From Balneolales bacterium (lineage in GTDB: Bacteria; Bacteroidota; Rhodothermia; Balneolales; Natronogracilivirgulaceae), in assembly GCA_007127695.1 (NCBI GenBank), contig SKYW01000277.1, forward strand, positions 1 to 7,428: a stretch of DNA of 7,428 bases. Direction: 5' to 3'. Under the pieces are notes generated by a model. The model saw only the letters and a program-made list of their open reading frames with translations, was not told the origin of the DNA and made no database searches. Positions 1 through 5,018 of this stretch are shown piece by piece. The position numbers were made by a program, and so were the translations under genes. Numbering within the stretch: position 1 is the first letter of the stretch; each line of letters starts with the position of its first letter.

Positions 1-2432
1 CAGGAACGCAGCTCCACCGAAAACATACTGCCGAGCTGCTTCAAAATTTTCTGAATGACGGGATCCACATCCTTTATGGTCAATGTCTTGGAATTATCCT
101 GAAACGTCAGACGAAAAGCAACGCTTTTTTGATGTTTTTCCAGTGAGCCGCCTTCGAAGACGTCAAAAACTTCGACATTCACGAGCTGTGCGCCGGCTGT
201 TTGCTGCATGGCGGACATCATGTCTCCGGCGGCGATCTGTTTGTCTGCCACGAGTGCGAGATCAAATTCGAAGCTCGGGAAACGTGAAACCGGGCGGTAG
301 ACGTTAGCGGCAGCCTTCCTGGCGATCTGCTCCAGCAGTCCGATATTCAGTTCGGCTGAAAAGGCAGCTGATTCCACCTCAGTATATTTTTTCCAGGCAT
401 CGTCTACCTGAAAAAGGGAGCCGATTACGGTTTCGTTGTTATCTCCGGCATGTTCCGTTACCAGGTCAAGATGTGCTCCTGATTTTTTCCATCGGGTCTG
501 GTCGAGGATGCCAAGCCGGGTGAGCACGGATTCCACCAGTGCCTTAAGGTCGAACAGGTCGAAGGGTCTTGCCGGTTCTTTCCAGTGCTCCGTATGGATA
601 TTTCCGGCAACGCCCATGTGCAGGTGTGTGGCTTCATGAACACCTTCGATCCAGGTTCCGCCTTCACTGTCGCGGCGGAAAATGTTGCCGATTTCAAAAA
701 AGCGCACACCGGCTGCTCCCCGGTTGAAGTTGTAGGCCGCTGAGCGCAGGAACCCGTACATAAGCTGCGTACGCAGCAGTGCCTGGTCTTTGGTGATCGG
801 ATTGAGGGTGGGCACCACCACGGACGGGCCGCCAAGCGCATCCATAAACCGTTCGGGCAGGAGGCTGTTGGTGTAGATCTCTTTGAGGCCGGCGCTGACA
901 GCCGCCTGGCGCACCTTCTCGCGGAATTGTTCGCCAAACGGGACTGGTTCGGGGTTGGCTATGGTGATGCGTTCCGGGTCCGGGATATTGTTGTAATCGT
1001 AGATACGCGCCACTTCCTCGATCAGGTCGATCTCGGTGGTGACATCCGGGCGGAACGTGGGCACAGTGCATTTCCAGACGAGGGGGTCGGATGACTCCTC
1101 CTGGGTTGCGAACTCCAGCCGGTTGAGGATTCCGGTGACTGTTTCCGGGGCTATGATGGTGCCGAGCAGGTTGCCGAGGCGATCGTATCGCAAAGGTACG
1201 GAGAGCGGTTCCGTTTTTACAGGGTGCACATCGGAGATGCCTTCGATGGTGCCGCCGCACAGTTCAAGGATCAGCTCCGCGCAGCGAAGTGCGGCGTCTT
1301 TGGTTATGGATGGGTCCACGCCGCGCTCAAAGCGGTAGGAGGAATCGGTTTGCAAGCCCAGGGCGCGTGATGTCTTTCGGATGCCCACCGGCTCGAACCA
1401 GGCCGACTCGATCAGCAGGTCGGTCGTTTCTTCGGATATTTCCGAGTTGACCCCGCCCATGACGCCTGCCAGGGCGACCGGCTTCTCGCCGTCGCAGATG
1501 AACAGGGAACCGGCGGGAACGGTGCGTTCCAAATCGTCAAGCGTAGTGAATTTCGTTTCACCGGGGAAGGAGCGCACATCGATCTTTGCCCCGGCCAGTT
1601 TCTCCAGGTCGAAAGCGTGCAGTGGCTGGCCCAGTTCATGAAGCACGAAATTGGTGATGTCGACCACATTGTTCAGGGGGCGCAGGCCGATGGATGCAAG
1701 ATGCTGTCTAAGCCATTGGGGTGACTCACCGATGCTCACGCCGCGCATGATAATGCCCACATACCGGTGGCATTTGTCCGTGTCCGTGATGCGGACGGTC
1801 TCTTCGCCAAGCTGGCGGGTCACTTCGGGGATCTGATCCAGTGGCTTTTTCAGCGTTGCTCCGGTCACGGCGGCCAAATCCCGGGCCACGCCGAGATGGC
1901 AAGTGGCATCCGGTCTGTTTGGTGTCAGTCCGATTTCAAAAACGGAATCCGGTGCCGAACCTGCCACGTCTGCGAACGGTGTTCCCGGAGTTAAGCTGTC
2001 GTCCAGCACCATGATGCCGCTGTGGTCATCACTCAAGCCGAGTTCATCCTCGGCGCAGATCATGCCGGCGGATTTCTGTCCGCGAATTTTGGCCTTGCGG
2101 ATCTTGAACGGCGAACCGTCCGGCAATGGGACGGGAAGCACGGAGCCGACCGTTGCCACGGGCACTTTCTGTCCAGCCGCCACATTGGGTGCCCCGCAGA
2201 CGATTTGGGATGGCTCTTCCTGACCGATATCCACCCTGCAAACCACAAGACGGTCGGCGTCGGGGTGTGGCTGTACATCCAGCACCTTGCCTACGACGAT
2301 ACCGTCAAACTGTGCGCCGGTCTGTTCAATTTCTTCGACTTCCAGTCCTGTGAGCGTGAGTTTTTCGGCCGCATCCTGCGGCGAAGACATTTTTGAGAGA
2401 TATCGTGATAACCAGTTGTAGGATACTTTCAT
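1..2432 (-). CDS. pheT: Phenylalanyl-tRNA synthetase beta subunit (PheT), complete or lacking only the last base
   Basis: Beta chain of the cytoplasmic alpha2-beta2 enzyme that charges tRNA-Phe; it carries tRNA-binding and editing functions. The frame reads without interruption for 810 codons from the ATG at 2432 (MKVSYNWLSRYLS). Domains in order: tRNA-binding OB fold around residues 40-150 (HPDADRLVVCRVD at 56-68), B3/B4 editing region about 210-380 (RPLNNVVDITNFVLHELGQP at 251-270), B5 about 405-480 (TVPTFRPDVTTEIDLIEEVA), catalytic-like core about 490-690, and C-terminal FDX-ACB anticodon-binding domain from about 716 (RFPSFEFDLALVAD). E. coli PheT is about 795 residues, so this is full length. 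The last two visible bases are TG after ...SVELRS, so the next base may complete a TGA stop; this is inference. It lies 92 nt downstream of pheS. No Shine-Dalgarno precedes the ATG. No frameshift or missing domain is seen. Confidence 0.97.
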   Translation of the reverse strand, partial: MKVSYNWLSRYLSKMSSPQDAAEKLTLTGLEVEEIEQTGAQFDGIVVGKVLDVQPHPDADRLVVCRVDIGQEEPSQIVCGAPNVAAGQKVPVATVGSVLPVPLPDGSPFKIRKAKIRGQKSAGMICAEDELGLSDDHSGIMVLDDSLTPGTPFADVAGSAPDSVFEIGLTPNRPDATCHLGVARDLAAVTGATLKKPLDQIPEVTRQLGEETVRITDTDKCHRYVGIIMRGVSIGESPQWLRQHLASIGLRPLNNVVDITNFVLHELGQPLHAFDLEKLAGAKIDVRSFPGETKFTTLDDLERTVPAGSLFICDGEKPVALAGVMGGVNSEISEETTDLLIESAWFEPVGIRKTSRALGLQTDSSYRFERGVDPSITKDAALRCAELILELCGGTIEGISDVHPVKTEPLSVPLRYDRLGNLLGTIIAPETVTGILNRLEFATQEESSDPLVWKCTVPTFRPDVTTEIDLIEEVARIYDYNNIPDPERITIANPEPVPFGEQFREKVRQAAVSAGLKEIYTNSLLPERFMDALGGPSVVVPTLNPITKDQALLRTQLMYGFLRSAAYNFNRGAAGVRFFEIGNIFRRDSEGGTWIEGVHEATHLHMGVAGNIHTEHWKEPARPFDLFDLKALVESVLTRLGILDQTRWKKSGAHLDLVTEHAGDNNETVIGSLFQVDDAWKKYTEVESAAFSAELNIGLLEQIARKAAANVYRPVSRFPSFEFDLALVADKQIAAGDMMSAMQQTAGAQLVNVEVFDVFEGGSLEKHQKSVAFRLTFQDNSKTLTIKDVDPVIQKILKQLGSMFSVELRS

Positions 2433-2461
2433 CGGAGTGAAAACAGATTAATACTCATTGC

Positions 2462-2498
2462 CGGTTTGCCGCAGGCTCTGTCGCCATACGGTTTGCCG
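2462..2498 (-). repeat. Repeated 10-mer CGGCAAACCG in the pheS-pheT spacer
   Basis: The 92-nt spacer between pheS and pheT contains the 10-mer CGGCAAACCG twice in the same orientation on the minus strand, at 2489-2498 and 2462-2471, 27 nt apart. Each copy can fold as a tiny CGG-CAAA-CCG hairpin; the first extends to a 5-bp stem, TACGG-CAAA-CCGTA. There is no T-tract after either copy, so neither is an intrinsic terminator. No TAnnTTTG box was seen in the spacer. The role is unknown; it could be an RNA-processing or translational-coupling element, or chance. Confidence 0.4.
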
Positions 2499-2524
2499 TA
2501 CCGTGTTGGTTGCATACATGGATT

Positions 2525-3541
2525 TCAGGGAAACTGATTCAGAAATCGCACATCATTGTCGTAAAGCAGACGGATGTCGTCAATTTCGTAGCGCGACATG
2601 GTGATGCGTTCGACACCCATTCCAAATGCAAAGCCGGTCCACACTTCCGGGTCAACGTCAACGGCTTCAAGTACATTGGGGTGGACCATCCCCGCTCCCA
2701 ATATCTCCATCCACTGACCGGGTCGGTTACCGGTTTCCCACCAGATATCCATCTCCAGGCTGGGTTCGGTGAACGGGAAGAAGGACGGGCGGATGCGATA
2801 CTTCAGGTTTTTTCCGAACAGGTGTCCTGCAAAAGTGATAAGGGTGTGTTTCAGATCGGCCAGGCTGACGTTCTTGTCGATATAAAGGCCTTCCACCTGG
2901 TGGAACAGGCAGTAGGATTTTGCGGTGATGGATTCGTTGCGGTAGACACGTCCGGGCATGATGGCACGCACCGGGGGCTTCTGCTCTTTCATCAGACGGA
3001 TCTGGACGGGGGAGGTGTGTGTGCGCAGCACCAGGTCGCGGGAGGGGTCCTCATCGTCCTTGCGGATGAAGAAGGTGTCCTGCATGTCGCGGGCAGGGTG
3101 TTCAGGGGGGAAATTCAGTGCGGTAAAGTTGTGGAAATCGTCCTCCAGTTCCGGACCGTCCGCAATCGTAAAGCCAAGCCGGTAGAAAATATTTTTGATC
3201 TCTTCCAGTGTCTGGGAGAGCGGATGGGTGGAACCGGTGGGAAATGGCGGCGGCGGGAGTGTGGGATCGTCGGTGGCAGTGATGTCGGCCGTTTTGCCTG
3301 CGGACAAGGCCGCTTTTGCTTCATCAAAGCGGGTTTTTGCAAGCTGTTTAAGTGCGTTCAGTTCCTTGCCGATCCGGGCCCGGTCCTGCGGCTCGGCTTT
3401 ACCGATGCCTGCCAGGAGTTCGGTGATGATGCCTTTTCGGGAGAGATAGGTGAGCCGGAACGCTTCAATGGCCTCTTCGGTGTCGAGGTTATACGACGAG
3501 ATGTCGTTTTTTACTTTTTCGATATCGGAAATATTCGCCAT
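2525..3541 (-). CDS. pheS: Phenylalanyl-tRNA synthetase alpha subunit (PheS)
   Basis: Catalytic alpha chain of phenylalanyl-tRNA synthetase, which activates Phe with ATP and transfers it to tRNA-Phe in complex with PheT. The start is placed at the ATG at 3541, giving 338 residues beginning MANISDIEKVKND, close to E. coli PheS (327). The frame stays open 66 codons further upstream, but that extension runs through the terminator into rplT and has no PheS character. Residues 1-90 form the N-terminal coiled-coil tRNA arm. The class II core follows: THPLSQTLEEI near 105-115, motif 2 VYRNESITAKSYCLFHQVEG at 199-218, and motif 3 GFAFGMGVERITM at 303-315. Residues 96-99 are four consecutive prolines in the linker before the core. 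The motif 2 wording is of the Bacteroidota type. No Shine-Dalgarno precedes the ATG. A terminator and a promoter-like element lie just upstream, so pheST is probably at least partly a separate transcription unit. Confidence 0.97.
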   Translation of the reverse strand: MANISDIEKVKNDISSYNLDTEEAIEAFRLTYLSRKGIITELLAGIGKAEPQDRARIGKELNALKQLAKTRFDEAKAALSAGKTADITATDDPTLPPPPFPTGSTHPLSQTLEEIKNIFYRLGFTIADGPELEDDFHNFTALNFPPEHPARDMQDTFFIRKDDEDPSRDLVLRTHTSPVQIRLMKEQKPPVRAIMPGRVYRNESITAKSYCLFHQVEGLYIDKNVSLADLKHTLITFAGHLFGKNLKYRIRPSFFPFTEPSLEMDIWWETGNRPGQWMEILGAGMVHPNVLEAVDVDPEVWTGFAFGMGVERITMSRYEIDDIRLLYDNDVRFLNQFP

Positions 3542-3580
3542 GACGGGACAGATCGGTACGGGTAACGGAATGAAAGGTTC

Positions 3581-3611
3581 CAAACATAAAAAAACCGGCA
3601 GCATCGTGGAA
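3581..3611 (-). promoter_or_regulatory. Candidate Bacteroidota-type promoter for pheS-pheT
   Basis: The minus strand reads TATGTTTG at 3588-3581, an exact match to the Bacteroidota -7 consensus TAnnTTTG. Twenty bases upstream (3611-3609) is TTC where the -33 element would be TTG, one base off. A start site a few bases past the -7 box would give a leader of roughly 30-35 nt before the pheS ATG at 3541. The -7 box begins at the last T of the rplT terminator T-tract, and the -33-like triplet lies in the terminator loop. The -7 box is seen directly; promoter function is inferred. Confidence 0.5.
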
Positions 3612-3626
3612 GATACTGCCGGTTTT
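3588..3626 (-). terminator. Rho-independent terminator after rplT
   Basis: On the minus strand a 15-bp stem forms between 3626-3612 (AAAACCGGCAGTATC) and 3605-3591 (GATGCTGCCGGTTTT), with one G-U pair and a six-base loop TTCCAC. The 3' arm runs into seven consecutive Ts (3594-3588). This is a textbook intrinsic terminator. It begins 15 nt after the rplT stop and ends the ribosomal-protein unit before pheS. In E. coli an attenuator with a Phe-rich leader peptide (pheM) occupies this place. No Phe-rich leader peptide is visible between the rplT stop and the hairpin here. Confidence 0.92.
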
Positions 3627-3641
3627 ATTTCAGAATCGGCT

Positions 3642-3995
3642 TCAGGATTTCTTCTGAGCGGCTTCCACAACTGCGGTGAAGGCCTGTGGATCGTGAACTG
3701 CGAGGTCTGCGAGCACTTTCCTGTTGATCTCCATGTCATGGGATTTCATGGCACCCATGAATTTGGAATAGGTAGTCCCGTTCAGACGGGCGGCAGCGTT
3801 GATTCGAGCGATCCAGAGTTTTCTGAATTCTCTTTTGCGGACTCTCCTGTCGCGGTACTGGTACTGAAGGGCTTTTTCCACTGCGTTCTTCGCGACAGTG
3901 TAGACCTTGCTTCTTGCACCCCAGTAGCCTTTCGCCTGGTCCAGGACCCTTTTACGACGGCGACGGGAAGCCACATTATTGGTCGATCGTGGCAT
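3642..3995 (-). CDS. rplT: 50S ribosomal protein L20
   Basis: L20 is a 23S rRNA-binding protein needed early in 50S assembly. The product is 117 residues, normal for bL20, beginning [20 protein letters not shown]. The highly basic N-terminal extension (about residues 1-60, including [20 protein letters not shown]) threads into rRNA. The globular C-terminal part includes [20 protein letters not shown] and [20 protein letters not shown]. The ATG at 3995 gives the canonical MPR- start. It lies 29 nt after rpmI, so the two are presumably cotranscribed, and a strong terminator follows. In E. coli and Firmicutes L20 represses its own operon by binding a leader RNA; the spacer at 4223-4361 is the obvious place to look for such a site here. 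No Shine-Dalgarno is seen. Confidence 0.98.
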   Translation of the reverse strand: MPRSTNNVASRRRRKRVLDQAKGYWGARSKVYTVAKNAVEKALQYQYRDRRVRKREFRKLWIARINAAARLNGTTYSKFMGAMKSHDMEINRKVLADLAVHDPQAFTAVVEAAQKKS

Positions 3996-4024
3996 TTGTT
4001 CAGTAAGTTAATGGTTCGAAAAAA

Positions 4025-4222
4025 TCAGGAATTGGGAAGCAGACTGCGCATACGCGGCAAGTCGACCTTGGCAACCAGGGTTGGCGTACGCAGGTTGCGC
4101 TTCCTCTTGGATGATTTTTTGGTGAGTATATGACTGGCGTACGCCTTCTTCCGCTTCAGTTTACCGGTGGCGGTAATCTTGAAGCGCTTCTTGGCGCCGC
4201 TTACGGTTTTCATTTTAGGCAT
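4025..4222 (-). CDS. rpmI: 50S ribosomal protein L35
   Basis: L35 is a small basic protein of the large ribosomal subunit. The product is 65 residues, the usual bL35 length, and starts with the family signature [20 protein letters not shown]. It continues with a Lys/Arg-rich middle ([20 protein letters not shown]) and the conserved end [11 protein letters not shown]. The ATG at 4222 is preferred over the internal ATG at 4213 because the MPKMKT start is conserved. It follows infC after a 139-nt spacer, long for this cluster, that holds a hairpin and promoter-like boxes. It precedes rplT by 29 nt. No Shine-Dalgarno: the upstream bases are TTCGGGTTAATT. Confidence 0.98.
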   Translation of the reverse strand: MPKMKTVSGAKKRFKITATGKLKRKKAYASHILTKKSSKRKRNLRTPTLVAKVDLPRMRSLLPNS

Positions 4223-4258
4223 AATTAACCCGAAAATTGGTTAAAAATTTGCAAGTAC

Positions 4259-4289
4259 CAAAGTTAAAAAAAAAGCAGTTCACCAGCAA
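4259..4289 (-). promoter_or_regulatory. Candidate Bacteroidota-type promoter for rpmI-rplT
   Basis: The minus strand carries TTG at 4289-4287, a 20-base spacer, then TAACTTTG at 4266-4259. This is a full match to the TTG-N(about 20)-TAnnTTTG pattern of Bacteroidota housekeeping promoters. A start site just past the -7 box would leave a leader of about 25-35 nt before the rpmI ATG at 4222. The first base of the -7 box is the last T of a T9 tract following a hairpin, so terminator-like and promoter-like signals overlap. Matching bases are seen directly; activity is inferred. Confidence 0.55.
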
Positions 4290-4304
4290 CTTTTATATGG
4301 TGAA
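4266..4304 (-). terminator. Hairpin plus T9 tract between infC and rpmI: weak terminator or attenuator
   Basis: On the minus strand TTCACCA (4304-4298) pairs perfectly with TGGTGAA (4285-4279) around a 12-nt loop. Four bases (CTGC) later a run of nine Ts follows (4274-4266). The stem is short with only three G-C pairs, and the T-tract is not flush with the stem, so it would be at best a partial terminator. It could reduce readthrough from infC into rpmI-rplT. By analogy with L20 autoregulation elsewhere, it might also be a controlled attenuator. The long T-run may simply be the AT-rich spacer of the overlapping promoter. Confidence 0.4.
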
Positions 4305-4361
4305 TTAGCACTTTGCCAGATAATGAAGGCCGGAAATGGTGATAGCGTCTCTCCGGATGCC

Positions 4362-4916
4362 TCAGGAACCGGGCCCTTTGGCCGGAGCGACCACCATGGA
4401 CATTCTTTTGCCTTCCAGTTTCGCTGGTGTTTCCACTTTCCCGAAATCTTCCAGATCAGTGGCAAGGCGATCCAGCAGCTTCTTACCCTGGTCACTGTAG
4501 ATGATGTCCCGACCTTTGAACTGAACGGTTGCCTTCACCTTGTTTCCATCTTTCAGGAAGCCTTCGGCATGGCGCCTCTTGAATTCATAGTCGTGGTCAT
4601 CAGTCTGTGGTCGAAAGCGCAATTCCTTGAGAACAACGACATGCTGTTTCTTTTTCGCTTCCTTTTCTTTCTTCTTTTTCTCGAAAAGGTACTTTCCGTG
4701 ATCCATGATCTTGCATACGGGGGGATCGGCGTTGGGTGCCACCTCGACGAGATCCTTGTTCAGGTTCAATGCCATTTCGATGGCCTCTTTAACAGGCAGT
4801 ATGGCGTGCTCGTTATCGGGTTTGATAACGCGAACCACATCAGCCCGTATACCCTCATTCACTCGCTCTTTTGGTGTTGACTTGCGAACGGGATAGCTTT
4901 TGAATCGTTTTCCGAT
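4362..4916 (-). CDS. infC: Translation initiation factor IF-3, ATC start codon
   Basis: IF3 binds the 30S subunit, prevents premature 50S joining and discriminates against non-canonical start codons. From the ATC at 4916 the product is 184 residues, matching the usual length of about 180. N-domain: RVNEGIRADVVRVIKP (18-33) through DLVEVAPNADPPVCKIMDHG (55-74). Lysine-rich linker about 79-91. C-domain from KELRFRPQTDDHDYEFK (97-113) to VETPAKLEGKRMSMVVAPAK. ATC is chosen because AGGAG lies 8 nt upstream, family length and N-terminus fit, and no in-frame ATG occurs until residue 48, inside the N-domain. An in-frame ATG at 4994 would add 26 residues with three consecutive cysteines, unlike IF3, and has no SD. 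E. coli infC uses AUU and is autoregulated through it, so the same logic is likely here. It follows thrS by 102 nt. Confidence 0.96.
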   Translation of the reverse strand: MGKRFKSYPVRKSTPKERVNEGIRADVVRVIKPDNEHAILPVKEAIEMALNLNKDLVEVAPNADPPVCKIMDHGKYLFEKKKKEKEAKKKQHVVVLKELRFRPQTDDHDYEFKRRHAEGFLKDGNKVKATVQFKGRDIIYSDQGKKLLDRLATDLEDFGKVETPAKLEGKRMSMVVAPAKGPGS

Positions 4917-4929
4917 GGTTGTTTCTCCT
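4914..4929 (-). promoter_or_regulatory. Strong Shine-Dalgarno with ATC initiation codon of infC
   Basis: The minus strand reads AGGAG at 4929-4925, then eight bases (AAACAACC), then ATC at 4916-4914, followed by GGA AAA CGA TTC. Position and strength are ideal for ribosome binding. It is the only clear Shine-Dalgarno ahead of a gene in the window; thrS, rpmI, rplT, pheS and pheT show none in the 15-20 bases before their ATGs. This is the main evidence that decides the infC start. A rare start codon rescued by a strong SD is what IF3 autoregulation would need. Confidence 0.8.
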
Positions 4930-4946
4930 GTTTGGTTGCTGTGAAT

Positions 4947-4991
4947 GTTGTCGCGTGAGTGCGGACAACAACAGCGGGTACTTCCCCGCTG
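4947..4991 (-). promoter_or_regulatory. Two tandem stem-loops in the infC leader
   Basis: Between the thrS stop and the infC SD the minus strand can form two adjacent hairpins. The first (4991-4972) is CAGCGGG / CCCGCTG, seven perfect GC-rich pairs with loop GAAGTA. The second (4969-4947) is GTTGT-C-CGC / GCG-ACAAC, eight pairs with one bulged C and loop ACTCAC. They are two bases apart and end 17 nt before AGGAG. The first is followed only by TTGTTGTCC, a poor T-tract, so it is not a convincing terminator. The GTTGTTG segment (4972-4966) could instead pair, with one G-U, with CAGCAAC at 5012-5006 or 4941-4935, so alternative folds are possible. Pairing is visible; function is inferred. Confidence 0.45.
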
Positions 4992-5018
4992 CATATAATG
5001 GGAATGTTGCTGAATCGG

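Noticed and set aside
458..1260. Minus-strand open frames of 159 and 188 codons within pheT
   Set aside because: They are out of frame with the uninterrupted 810-codon pheT reading, which carries the recognisable PheT domains.
2510..3565. Plus-strand open frame of 351 codons opposite pheS
   Set aside because: It lies almost exactly antisense to pheS, which has strong family motifs throughout. The predicted protein has no recognisable domain; it is a codon-bias shadow.
3627..3641. Phe-rich leader peptide (pheM-like) controlling pheST
   Set aside because: Only 15 nt separate the rplT stop from the terminator stem, with no start codon and no run of Phe codons.
3542..3739. A 66-residue upstream extension of PheS from an ATG at 3739
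   Set aside because: The extension overlaps rplT and the terminator, and is not PheS-like. The ATG at 3541 gives the normal PheS length and N-terminus.
3450..4133. Plus-strand open frame spanning pheS start, terminator, rplT and part of rpmI
   Set aside because: It crosses a strong terminator and three gene boundaries on the other strand and resembles nothing known to me.
4953..4991. First infC-leader hairpin as a thrS terminator
   Set aside because: The stem is good, but it is followed by TTGTTGTCCGC rather than a T-run, so an intrinsic terminator call is not supported.
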